A stretch of 64,000 nucleotides of DNA, from assembly GCF_020085105.1 (NCBI RefSeq), contig NC_058043.1, forward strand, positions 12,174,667 through 12,238,666. Reading direction: 5' to 3'. The first letter of the stretch is position 1. Each line of letters opens with the position of its first letter. The notes under the pieces were generated by a model that saw nothing but the letters and a program-made list of their open reading frames with translations, ran no database searches and had not been told where the DNA came from. The DNA is from Siniperca chuatsi (Eukaryota; Chordata; Actinopteri; Centrarchiformes; Sinipercidae). The translations under genes and the position numbers were made by a program. Shown here one piece after another: positions 43,216-55,993 of this stretch.

Positions 43216-43337
43216 AATAGGGGGACAGATAGGCTGCAAGGCAGTGACCTGGTAATAGTGAATGTATTCACAGGCCATATTCCAAGATAGTTGCCATGGT
43301 CACAATAACTGAGAGGCAGAGCAGTGAGAGAGCATTT

Positions 43338-43352
43338 TTGTGTGTGTGTGAT

Positions 43353-43391
<39 letters not shown>

Positions 43392-43392
43392 T
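43338..43392. repeat. Compound (TG)n microsatellite
   Basis: TG repeats interrupted by two ATGG units, at 43351-43354 and 43391 on. It lies 125 bp from the (GT)34 tract. Confidence 0.9.
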
Positions 43393-44450
43393 GGTGTTTC
43401 AAGTCTACAGACAGAGAGAGAAAGAGGATGACTGACTTTGAGAAAAGGAGGCTTGAGGCAACACTGCAGACTAGCAGCAGGAAACGGTACTACATTAGCA
43501 GCTGCTGACAAGTGCTCACTGTTCACAAAGACACGTTAAAGGAAGGGTGTAAAAACACTTAACAAATAAACCCAAAACTATCTGCATGACCAGAAACCAA
43601 TAGAGCTAAGTGAGAAAATGGGTTTTCTTTGTAATTTGGGTTAACCGACTTGTTAAAGAGCTGATACATTTGAATGCATTATGCTGCCAGGTGTTCCTGG
43701 TTTTTGTCCATTCCCTAAATTATGCATACACATATATGAGTCATATAATTGTCAGATTTCTAGATTTTGCGGTAAATGTGCAAACACTCACACATATATA
43801 AAAAACAGACTCACAACAGAGAGTTTAAAGGGACACTCAGATTTAGTTGTTGTAGTAGTTGGTAATGTTGGAGGTCAGACTGAATGAAAAAAGTTTTACA
43901 TGGCATGTGTCATGCTCCAAAAACACTGAATCCTATACTTCCCTTCATCCAACTTTGTAGCATCTTTCACTGGGCCTCCCCCCGGACTGGTGGACACCAC
44001 GTCCTTCAAACTACACACTTCCAGTTTGTAACATAAGTTTTCTGTTAAATTTTGCCTCCAAGTCCAAGGTCAGATACTTAGATAGATTTTTTTGAAAACC
44101 TTTGAAAGTTTGTCCAGAGCCACAGAAAACCTTATGCAACTGTTTTCATTGGCTGTGAAATAAAATCTTTACCAGTGTGATGTGCACCCTTTTGACACTA
44201 TTCATGTTGTGGTTTTTGTATCAGCGTGAATAGTAATACACATTTTAGTATTTAAGAAATTCAGTGTGAGAGTGTGTTTTCTGCCTGCTCACTGCGTTGT
44301 GTCAAACCCTCTCTGTATACGTCTGCTGTCGGCCCTGTCACAGTCTCTCTGCGGCTGAATGAAGCGCTCTGTCCCGTCTCTCTGTCACAACACAGCAGCA
44401 GCATCATCATCCTCTGACACACTGAGATCACAGGGGTGTCCCCCACCCCG

Positions 44451-44453
<3 letters not shown>

Positions 44454-44494
<41 letters not shown>
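44454..44494. repeat. (CA)20 microsatellite
   Basis: An uninterrupted CA run. The 143-aa plus and 76-aa minus frames crossing it are repeat artefacts. Confidence 0.95.
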
Positions 44495-44495
<1 letters not shown>

Positions 44496-44820
44496 TTGTG
44501 ACTGGCTTGCTAACCTCCGGCATCCCACTGTCATCATTACTACTGTCTACCCACATCTCTCTCCTCTTTCCTCATGCTGTGGTCAGGAAAAGCCCCCTGA
44601 AGGGAGTGGTGCAGCGTGGGTGTTTCTCTACACTACGCATGCCGTAAAGCAAAGCGACCGGCAGGCAGGACAATGCGGTGATGACGTGGTGTGTCGGTGG
44701 GCGTGTGCTGAGTTTGTGGCTCTTCATTGGATGTTGGATTTGCGTGTGCACGGTCATGATTATGGTGCAAAGGAGCTGTTAGACATCTGAGGGCACACCT
44801 GAAGGACAGAGTGGCATATT

Positions 44821-45027
44821 CAGCCATTCCTCTTCCTCTTCCACTCTACTTTAATTTCCTTCTCTCCTCTCCTCTCTGTTCTGTTTTTCCTTTCATTTCC
44901 TCCTCTCCTTTCCCCTCTTCTATTTAATTTTCTTTCTTTCCTCTCTTCCTCTCCTATTCTTTCCCCTCCTTTCCTTCTTTTCCTCACTTCCTTTTCCTCC
45001 ACTCCTCTCCTCTGCTCTCCTCCTCAG
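44821..45027 (+). repeat. Long polypyrimidine tract ending in CAG
   Basis: About 207 bases are almost wholly C/T on the plus strand, ending in TCCTCCTCAG, a perfect 3' splice-site context. It precedes a short open frame at 45028-45092 (see findings). Confidence 0.85.
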
Positions 45028-45660
45028 ATGTGGAGGACACAAAGGTCAAGTCTGAGGTGACAGATAAAGACATTGTGGAAGCAAACAATTAAAAGAAAAC
45101 AAATGTCAACTCATATAACCATGTACAGTATCTGGATCAAATGGGGGTGTGTTTGATGTGTGCGTAATGGCGTTGGGGGGGAGGGGTGTCATGTTGAGGA
45201 AGGGAAGGACAGCCCTCCTCCCTCCATCAGTGGGGTTCCTGACGCTCCGGGCAAAAAGCTCTCTATTGTCACTGTGTTGTAGCGATAAGGTTTGTGTGCC
45301 AGTCAGTAGCTGTTGTCAGCATGTGTACGCAGGCATGCAGACACACACAAACACACAGAAATCCCCCCTTTTGACTGTGCTGTCAGTCTGAAGTGTCACT
45401 GTTTGTCTGTGTGTGTGTGTGTAGTGACCCAGGGGATGGAGCGTCTGTCGTTGTGAGTGAGGCAGCGCTGCCAGTGGTGTGTGTGTGTCACAAAGATCAT
45501 CAGCTGCCACAAACACACCAACAGCATCTTTCTGCCACAACCCCGAAACTGACAAAAGGCAGCAAAATGTTATCAGACGAGTCAAAAATAACACTGAATA
45601 CATCAATAAATAATAAACAAATAAAATGTGTAACAAGAAATATTAAAATGTACACTTCTC

Positions 45661-45987
45661 CTTTAAACTCCAATTAATTAATTAAATTACAACTTAATTT
45701 ATTTTGCTCTTCAAATTCTTCTATATTTGGTTTTGGCACAAATGTAATTTATTTGGTGGGTGTGTTTATGTATGACCAGAGCAGTGATTGGTCCAGGGTT
45801 TGTCAGTACATTAAATCAGTCATGAACACAGATTAGCACAAGCGACTGAACTATGTAGCCAACTAGCTTACCTGAAAACATAGTTGTTTTCAGGTAAGCT
45901 AGCTATCTTAACATAAACGAAATGAAAATAATATTAAATATAATTTCTCAATATAAAAAAACTAAAAAAACTGATTGGAGTTTAAAG
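45661..45987. mobile_element. Candidate MITE with 14-bp ends and an internal hairpin
   Basis: The ends CTTTAAACTCCAAT (45661-45674) and ATTGGAGTTTAAAG (45974-45987) are perfect inverted repeats. Inside, at 45863-45902, is a perfect 17-bp stem with a 6-base loop. The interior is AT-rich and non-coding. Target duplications are not clear, so the transposon nature is inferred. Confidence 0.45.
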
Positions 45988-46662
45988 CTTTGTTTATTTT
46001 TACATTCCATTATTTATCCAATTAACTGTAGTATTTACTGATGTATTAATTTATCTCTTCTTGTTTTGTTTCAGGGCTCCATGCTGCGTCACTTCCTCGT
46101 CACAATATTAATTTAGTAGTTTTGGGAAAAAAATTTGAATTATAGACTTTTCTAAATTGAGAAATATGTTCTGAGAGGCTGAAATGAGCTCAAATTCCCC
46201 TCTGCCTGAGTAAATCAGTTCGTGTTATCTGCACCGGAAGCAGCCTCCTTTAAGCATATTTGCACTGATAGATATTGAAAGATAAAGACGGCCTTTTCCA
46301 TGCAATCATTTTATCTTTAATTATGTGTTTTATTAATGGCACTTTTTATATGGAAATGTGATTATATTAACTCTACATTCATATTGTAGGTTTATTTAAA
46401 GCAGCTCTGCTTTTAATTTGGCACTTTTCCTTTAAAAAAAAACAGAAAAAAAGGACAAAGTGGCTATTTGAATATCTTTGATGTTCCTTTCAGTGTGTCT
46501 TCCTGATGCAGAGTCACAATCAGCTCTCCGCCTGTCTGTCGGCTTTCTGCAGGAGAGATAGCGCTCTCTTCATTACGCGCTTCATTAATTTAAATGCTAA
46601 TTGAATCTGCGAGGGCCTTTCAGACCGAGGGCCAAGTCCTGTCTTCCCCCATTGATTGTGTG

Positions 46663-46665
<3 letters not shown>

Positions 46666-46699
<34 letters not shown>
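46666..46699. repeat. (GT)17 microsatellite
   Basis: An uninterrupted GT run next to a TAAT-rich candidate regulatory block at 46575-46640. Confidence 0.92.
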
Positions 46700-46702
<3 letters not shown>

Positions 46703-49340
46703 GTGCACCTGCTGGATCCTGGAGTGACACGTCCTGACAGAACAGCCTCTCCTGCCTGTCTGTCTGCCTCAAGTGTGGCACTGATATGGTTTGAGTGCTC
46801 CAAGCCAGAGAGACAAGTGCTACACTAAAAGAAAACCCACCAACAACCAGGCTCAGAGGGTAGTTTCACGGCCCGAGAGGTGAAAATAAAAGTGAGAAAA
46901 TGTGAATAAAGGCAGTTGGCATACTGTATGTAACTGGGTGGATAAAACAGAGGATGCAGGGGCAGTTAAATGATCTGTGCTCCGTTGCTAGGAGACACCG
47001 GGGCTGGATGGTAGAGATAAACGCTGGGATCCACCCCTGGCGGCGAGCAGAGGGTGGGAAAGAGCGAGAAGGAGGCGGGGTGGGGGTGAGTCATGTCACA
47101 AAGACAGAGGCATCCTCGCTCATGGCAGATAAGCTTTCGTTTCTCCCTCCAGTCCCCGTCTTCCTTCTTGTCGTCTGTTTTTCATAAAAGTTGGTCAGGG
47201 CCTGTTTGTTTTCGACCTCCATCCTTCACATGCGAGGTTAAAGGCCCTGGCAATATAATTTTCTCCATCAGCTTCCTGCTATAAGTGATGGAGTCTGACA
47301 TGAACACAGCATTTTCTGCTTGTTTGATGTGGTAAAAAAGGTGATGTCACACAGTACTTCTGGGCACCAATCAGAATTTAGCAACATTTGAATCCAAACG
47401 TAATGATAGTTGTAGGTTGTGTGCCACTTTTGTCTGTTTGTTTTTGTTGTGTTGTCTGTGTTTGTGTAAAGAATGGATAAAAAAATATGTTTGCCTGAAA
47501 CTTGTCAGAATCACCCTTTAAAACATTGTGTAATGTGTGTAACTCAGCTCATCAGCAGAAACAATACAGCGCTATCTAAGGCCGTAACTCGCAATAAATT
47601 ACACTTTGACATAATCAAGCCTGTGAGCTTTTACACAAACTCTCCAATCATTCGGACAAATTATTTCCATCAGCGATTACCTCATTACATCAGTACAGCC
47701 CTGTAAATCTGTTAAATTTATACCAGAACATGTTTTTTTTTCTCCATCCGTTTCCTGCCTCACTTGAACACATCATTAGCAGCAGAGATTAAACTTTACT
47801 TTACTTGTGCAAACTGTCTCATCAGTGGTCGAGCCTCTGCAGCTGGTGCCAGGAGGGAAACCATGGCTGCTGCCACCATGTAAACACAGGAAAAAAGCTT
47901 CATCTTGCACCGTCATCCCTCATCAATCCGGCCGACTCCGGTCAGCCCGGCACAAAAAAGACAAAAGGACGAGAAGAGCGCTTCCTCCATCAAATGTGAG
48001 GGAAGCGGTGAGCTCTGAGTGCACGGCGTGATTAGTTGTGAATGGGACACAGTGGTCTGATTGGTGGAGAGAGCCGGGGGTCAGGCGTTCTGCCAGCAGC
48101 TCATACAAGGCTGCTGATTGCTTTTCAGCCACTGATTACAGTAATTTAGATCTGCAGTAGGCCAAAGGGGCCTGCGTCTGGCAGGCTGGCTGTCTGAGGG
48201 GGTGCAGTTTGGTTTGCTTAGGGTTTTTTTTTTTTGTTGTTGTCAGAAATGAGTGAATGAGGCCTGAAAAAGAAACAAACATGCAGTATTCACTCAGAAA
48301 AAACAGCTGCACTGAAAAAAGGTGTGATTCATGTTTTGGAGGTATGATGAAGGTAAACATAAACATCTGTGCTGTTACTGAGGCAGAATATGATAAACGA
48401 TTTGAAGGATTTTCAATTCTACATTTTCATTTTGGAAAATTATCGGTCAATATTTCAAAAAAATGCAGATGATTACATTCTTGTTTTTAAGTCTAAGGAT
48501 GTTAAATCCGTCATGTCAGAAATCATTTTATAATCACGTATTTTTCAAATAGTTAATATCTCATTTTGGATTTAAACACTTCATTCACAACCATCATTAA
48601 TTAAAAATACAAAATGCACAGCTCTAAAATTTTGTGAGAGAAAAAACAATGAATGCTCCTTTTGTCTTTCAAGCGGCCATTTGGACACGCTGAGACCTTG
48701 AATAATCAAAGTTGATGAGGCAGTTAGTTGCGAATGGTTTTTTCCAGGAGTGAAGGCGATGATTAATCAAGGAACGGAGCAGCGCTGGCCTCTTCACCCG
48801 CACACATTACAAGGTTAATCTCTATTGATTACAGCAGCAGAATAAACCAATACTTCACTACAGATTTTCTGTTTTCACATATGTGTGTGTATGTTTGCTT
48901 CTTTCTGTGATGCAGTTGTAGATTCACAAGAATGATGAATGATGCTTTCGTTGATACCATCTTTCTACCACGCCCATTACCTCATATTGAAAAAATAAAT
49001 CATGTTTGCACAATATTAGATTCACATTTATTGACCAAAAAAAAAACATTTTTCAAAAGTGTTCTTTCTACAACAAAGACTAAGGTATTTTCACAGAAGT
49101 ATTAAAAACAATGACATGTAAAGGGCATAAATATACATTCTGACGTCTGCTGACTGGCGTCTAAAATCTTCACAATAAAAGCTGGACACTGATGAAGACA
49201 ATAACAGGTCCACAACCACACTTTGATCATGACAGTGAACAAATGTTCCTGTCCATCATTTAGTGTTAAAAGACTCCCTGGGTAATTATATAGATAACAC
49301 TGTTTCAGAGATATCTACCCCAAAGGAAGCTTCCTCTTTT

Positions 49341-49343
<3 letters not shown>

Positions 49344-49397
<54 letters not shown>
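49344..49397. repeat. (CA)27 microsatellite
   Basis: An uninterrupted CA run following a T-run; the frames across it are artefacts. Confidence 0.95.
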
Positions 49398-49398
<1 letters not shown>

Positions 49399-49712
49399 TC
49401 ACATATATACAAACAGAGTCAACAGAAAACTGGTGTAGTGTGTGAACTTGTGCCCCTTGTTTTGGTGACTCCACATGATGTTGTTCAGCGTGCCCGTGTG
49501 TGTCATGTGTGTTTAGACAATACGTGCCCATGTGCTCCGCTCCTCAGGGTGTTTGGACTCTCACTGCTTGCCCTCTGGGATGCTGCTTCAGAGGTGACCT
49601 ACTTCTCCTGATTGTCAGCAGAAGGCAGTTTCATCAGCTCGCTTTGTGCCGAGGCACTGAACTGTGCCTGGGACCCTGGGACAGGCCAATTGGGCTTGTG
49701 TAATGAAGCTCA

Positions 49713-49765
49713 TCACACACACACATGCATACATGCACACACACACACACGCACGCACACACACA
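49713..49765. repeat. Imperfect (CA)n tract
   Basis: CA repeats broken by ATGCATACATG and GCACG units. Confidence 0.85.
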
Positions 49766-51769
49766 GTGCTGCTGTCGTCAGGTCCAGGGCAGCAGAATTT
49801 ATAACAGCCATTTATTACCTTCTCCTTTATCAAAGAAATGTGATTCCTCGGCGTGTTGCTGATGCATGCACCGCACTGCCATTACGGTCCATTATTGGGA
49901 GGTGACAGAGACGGAGCTGAGGGTGTTGATAGATGCTGGTGCTGGGCCGGCTGTCATTACTCCGTCTATTTAGTGTGTGAGTGTTCGAGACACTTCCCAC
50001 AAAATGGCCGCGGAGCACCAACATGGCTCCGATTGCGAGGAGTAAATGATTCACATCTGTCAATTGGCACAAAATGTTTCAACACATTCATTTGCTGCTT
50101 GCATGTGTTTGGAATACTTTGAGTGGCAACACAATCAAAACAGTCCTACTGCAGTGATTTCAGTGCCTCTTCACAGCAGAGTGTATGAATGAGCAATATT
50201 TACACATGGAATTGATCTTACTGTACTGTTTAGGAGAAACAGACGTAAAGAGATCCATCAAAATACAATGTAGCGTGAAGAAATATGCACAAGAACACTG
50301 CAAATTCCCACACTGAGTATGGGTGACTTAACACAACATACTGTTACACAGAGTGCAGCAACTCTCTCTAGCCTACAGAATACTCATCAAATACAGGAGC
50401 AACAATGGTATCACATTCATATAAATAATATTAATCCCAGAATGCCTCAAGAGTCACTTCCATTCATGTGTTTAAAAATGAGAACTGAAGACCAGCTTCA
50501 CTGTGTGTCCTTAACGACTCCCTTCAGAGGTGCAATAAATGTACTCGAGGTTGTGACACCAAGTCCCCTGGTATCAAAAAAAAAAAAAAAAAGTCTCTTT
50601 GAGCACCGTTCTGTACAGGTCAGGGGTCCTTGGAAGTCCATGGATTTTTATAAGGCCCAGGAGATTGCCGGGTTTCACAGATAAGGGGATATCAGTTCAT
50701 CTGGGTCTCTTTCCCTCTTTGAATGGCACAGACGAAGAAAGAAAACGATACAGAGAAGTCTTTGTTTACTTTGTGATCAAAATGTCTGAGCTGGAAAACG
50801 GTCCGTGGAGAGACCATGTGAGCAGGATCAGTGGATTAACTGAGCTGAAGTCCCGCTCCGTTGCCAGGTTAGCTTCTGTTCCACTAGCTTTCGGTTTTCA
50901 ATATATTTTATCTCGTTGCTGGTTTTTAATCATCAGTATTTCGTTAACAAAAGCAAAACATGATTCTCGGGTTTTCTGTCCATATCCTAAGCTAAATGGA
51001 GTCAGTCAGTGTGTTTACATGCACATATAAGTGACAGTCGGCGTTCTCCAGGAAGCTGATTTCTTTAACATCATGTAAACGAGAAACCTGGTGTTTGTAA
51101 CTGGGGTAACTGGATTAGAGAAACCTGATTTCCCCAGGTAGATTTCTTCTGGAGAACGTAGATTTCTGTGATTTCTTATAAAGTACGCATATACCTGGCA
51201 AAAGACTTCAGGCAGAATATTGTTGCAGCTTTTTGCAGAGGACAGATGAATGAAACCCAGAATAGGAAAACGCATTGTCTGGCTGGCCTGAGAAGGGGGC
51301 GGGACTCGGGCTCTCTATAGCCAGAGGTGCTCTGCATCCCCATCTGCTCTCTCATGGTTGGAGAGGAAAAAAGATGGCGAACCAAACCGGCCAGCTCTCT
51401 TTTCTATGCAGCAGGTTCTCTGTCGGAAGTAATGAGTCACGTCAGCAGCTTTTTGCTCGCAGCGTCGCAGCCCGGCGGTAACACAGGAGAGGAAAGATGG
51501 AGTGAAGGGAGAAAAAGGGGAGAGAGAGAGAAAGGTAGAGGAAAGAGAAAGAAGGCGATGTGTGTTCATCTGATCATAGACAGTTTGTAGCCTCTGCTCC
51601 TGGCAGATTCTCCATCTATCTGTTTCTGCTTCTTCCATCTGTCTCCTTCTCGCTTGTTGCTCCAAGGATGAAAAGGACAAGAAGAGAAGGCTGCGTGGAT
51701 TTGATCTTTTTTTAGGCTCTGCCTTTGTCCTTCTTCAGCGAGCTGTTGCCCAATCTGTCCGTCCATCGT

Positions 51770-54700
51770 TCACAGCCCTCTGCTGGCGTTGGGTTTCAGC
51801 TTGATGACCCACTCACCTCCATGGTTACTGTTGTACAAATCCAGCAGGTGTGTGTCAGGATCCAGGCAGTGCTCACCTGCAGAAAACACACAAAACCATT
51901 ACTAAAAGCCCTAGATGTTGGATTTTTTTTGTAGCTGAGCAAAAAAATTTTTGTAGCTGAGCGAAATTTTTATTTTACATATCAATTACAGCTGCAACTA
52001 ACGATTATTTTCATTATTGTTAAATTAATCAATTATTTGTTTGACCTATTGAATATTGTAGAAAATTGTAAAAAAATGTCCCAGTTTCCAAATTTAAAAT
52101 TACATCTTTAAATGTCTTATTTTGTTTGACCAACAGTCAAAGATATTACATTTTCTGTTATATAAAACAGAGAAAAGCAGCCAAGATTCACAACTGAGAA
52201 GCTGTAACTTGAGATTTTGAGGAATTTTTGCTTGAAAAATAACTTTTAATAACGATTAATCAATTATCAAAACAGTTTCAGATTATTTTTCTGTCGATCA
52301 ACTATTCAATTAATCAGCAATTTTTTCCCCGGGTCTAGAATCCATTCAGGACTTGTAACACAGTGATCATAAGACAATAGTCAGGTACTAACATGCAGAT
52401 GCAGAAGTTTTACATTACAAAGCTGAACTGACTAAACAAGTATTTTATTTTATTTTTTACTGTTCTCCTGTGAGAGCACAGACGTGTGATTTATAAGCAT
52501 TTGTCTGCTCTGATAACTGCAGATGTACTGCTCGTGTCTCTTTGGCGCTTGCACAGTTCATTACATAAGACCTTTCTACCCTCATCAGCTCAGTGAGCAG
52601 AAAGACATGCAAATGGTCAGCACTGCTCCAACCAGAGAAAACGGTGCGGCCACTTTGACTTACCAATATTCCCTCCCACCTCGTACAGGGCGCAGTCTGG
52701 ATACGCCACCGAGCCGTTTCTGTTGACAGACATAAAACACTTATGGGTCATCCTGTCTTCCATAAAGGTAGTTAAACATAATATGTCATTCTTAAAGGAA
52801 ATTTTCATCAGGTGACAAAAGTGTGACACTATTGCTAGAAAAAAAAAGCTTCAACTTAAGGTTGAAATCATCCCTGGTGTCACTACACGTCACCTTTTTG
52901 GTTTAATATTCATCTATTTATTTTTCTCAGATTTCATGTTAAAGACCTCTTCATGTTTTGTGAGTACCAACAGGTACATGAAATAAGTCTTTATCAAATA
53001 TAGTTTTGTGTTTTGTGGCGAAACTGGTGGAAGTCAGTATTCATAATCTATTTACGATGCAAGGTGGCCATGGTTTGTATGTTTAAGATAATTCTGAATA
53101 GAAGGCTGAGGTTAGTTAGGTTAGTCCTTTCAACTGAGTGCAGTATCGTACCTTCGCATTTTGCCCTTTCCATTTTCGGGGCTGCAGAGGGACTGGCGGT
53201 AAAACTGGGCGAGCAGGTCTGAGGCTCGGGAATTAATGTTGAGCTGGAACTCCATGGTGCCGTTCACCAGCTCCCCGACCTGGATCTTCACTGTACGGCA
53301 CGGCTGCAGGGCAAAAAAAAAAGAGTTAAAGAATATTTATCACTGTAATGACTTTGGGTAGTAAAACAATTATGTTATCACACGTCTGCTAAAGTTACTG
53401 TCCTAACAGTTTCTCCAGGTATAATCAGTGTGTGAGGAGCTTTAGTGGATGATAAGATCAATCCTAACAAATAAATCAGCACATTTAGCATGCATTAAAG
53501 TGCGTACAGTGGCCTAATTATGACTCCAGTGTGGAAATATTATTGCCCAGCATTTGCTTTTCACAGTTATATCAACAATAGTATTTGTTCCAAAATTACC
53601 ACAAGATCTGTGATTTGTTATAGTAATTATACTGTATATTTTATTGGTTCCAAAATCAGATGTTGCTTTTGTCCAGGTTTACAGTACAGTGCAGCTTTGC
53701 TAAACCAGCTCACCTCTGAGGTGTTTTTATCAGGTTTTTCGCGGCTGTCTGTGTGGATCTTTCTCAGCAGGTTCTTGATGCGGCGATCGTAGAACTGGTA
53801 ACGCCGGTTACTGTTCTCATTCAGTTTACGCACCTGGCTCATGAGGAAATTAGGGATCTGAAGAATAAAGGAACATGACGCAACATTTGTGATCGTTATA
53901 TTTTCATGCCAAGGAATATGTTTACACTTCTTATCATAAGGTTGACTTACTTGGTTTTTCTGTATCTTACAGCCAGAAAAATCAAGTAAGGGGAATTTGT
54001 GATAAGAACCTTTTGTCAAACTGCTATTTCCAAAGTCAAAGTCAGGGGTATGAAATTCCATGTTTTTTGATGGGTGTTGCTTAATTACTCATTATCATTA
54101 AAAAAAACTGTTTAAAGACTAAAATTGGTTATGAGCACATGTAGAAAACATCTAATGGCCTCTAAATAATTACACCATTACATCTAATGTTTCTTCACTA
54201 AAACCAACGATCCTCTCCTCTTGAGGTTGAATGTGTGGCTTACCGTCCAGAGCAGGTCCTGGTAGCGGATGAGGAGCCTCATAACATCAGCTGCCTTCTC
54301 CGCATGTCCTTTCTCTGCCCCCTCAGTCAGTCTGCTGGGGACGGCCTTATGGAGGAAGAGGTTGGGAGCCATGATGGTCGCTACGGCCCACAGGTTCATC
54401 CTGTTCCTCTTCTCCCTGGAAACCACCTTATTGAGGAACTCAAGGAGGACCTGAAGGACACACAGATGGAGACATGCGTACGGATACATGAAATCAAAGG
54501 CATTTTTGGAATCTATATTTATCAAATTGGACACAATGTGGAGGTTAAAACACATTCCAGTTTGAAAGAGACTCTCTCACTTTCAAATGAACAGTGTGTA
54601 AATGCTGAGAAGCCACTTATACTGAAGCACAAAATGGAGTAAAGTGAATTATCACAGTGACTGAATCATCTGTAACACCTCTACTGAGAAGTATGTTAAT

Positions 54701-55790
54701 GCACAGTAAGTTTCAGCTGCCTCCACTGGAGTCAAGGTAATTAGTTCAGGTGGGTTTTATGCTCCTGGATGCTGTAAGCGGAGCTGACTGCACACATGTG
54801 CACAAGTGAGTCATGGTTAATGCAAGCCATTATATAACAGAACAGAGTGTTTAAAATGTGGATTAGGTGCAGAACAATATAGTAATGCATTATAAAACAG
54901 TGCTTCGGTATGTCAAGTTTAGTGAAACTGTAACATGGCATGAATGTCTGACAACCATAAGAAGAGCTTGTAGGGTGTGTTGAAGAATGCTAAATATAGC
55001 TTGAAGGCCAATTTAACACTTTTGGGGTCATTTATGGATTCTGTAAAACTGTAGTGCAGTGTTTTTACTTGAAGATGAAATATTTTTTTCAAACTTGAAT
55101 TTTGGTAGCTACTTTTCAACCTATGTTGAGCCTGGAGATCAACGTTTTTCTGGTGCATGTATGGTGGAGGAAGTATTCAGATTTATTTAAGTAGCAATAC
55201 CACACTAAATACAAATTAAAAATGTAAAAGTATGTATTAATTGTACTCAAACACAGAAAAATGGCCCCTGTGAGTGTTATACTATTTTGCTGTTGTAGTT
55301 AGTCAACAATGCATCATATTGTAAAAAGCTCATTATCTGTTTTGTGTGTAAAATCTTAATTTTTAAAGTAACTAGTAACTATAGCTGGCAAATAAATGTA
55401 GTGGAGTAAAAAGTACAATGTTTCCCTCTGAAATAAAGTGAAGTAGAAATATAAAGCGGCACGTGAAATGGAAATACTCAAGTAAAGTACAAGTACCTCA
55501 AATTTGTGCTTACTGTATGTTCACTACTTGAGTTAATGTGTGTTAACCTGGAAGGATAACTGTTAAAACAAAAAGTGTTTGAAATCGAGCTGTGTTAACT
55601 TTGTTTCTTTTATCCTGATAGATGTTTCATGTTTACATGATGTTTTACAAAAAAATCAGATCACCTGAGTGCATGAAAACACAGTGATTAAGATCATGTA
55701 TGTGTTCAGTCTATTCCAAATGTGCTAAAATGAAATCTATCTTAGAGTGTGATAACTGTTTTTGTCTGTACTTGATGAGATGTCGTTGTG

Positions 55791-55830
<40 letters not shown>

Positions 55831-55946
55831 CTTCAGTGTGTTCCTGTTGGGCTCAGGCAGCAGCAGGATGAGCAGGTTCAACATGTGGAGTTTCTGCTTC
55901 AGCTCTGTGATGTCTGAAGGAGGAGAGAGCAAAGGTAAGACAAGTT

Positions 55947-55993
<47 letters not shown>

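Larger units (their letters stand above)
45988..51769. other. Gene desert, distal part, ending in arhgap40 3' UTR
   Basis: No recognisable exon. Apart from the microsatellites listed, 51003-51300 begins GTGTTTACATGCACATATAA, the typical start of a dispersed teleost repeat by recall. The bases just left of 51770 should be the arhgap40 3' UTR on the minus strand, but its poly(A) site is not fixed. The purine-rich strip 51490-51560 reads as a pyrimidine tract on that transcript. Confidence 0.4.

Noticed and set aside
43110-43526. 138-aa frame rich in HTHTHT
   Set aside because: It is translation of the reverse strand of GT microsatellites; the same applies to frames at 29262-29513, 44359-44790, 55700-56014 and 21777-22184.
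25511-51769. Search for actr5 or ppp1r16b exons near slc32a1
   Set aside because: No actin-related or ankyrin-repeat coding blocks were recognised in any frame. The interval appears gene-free.
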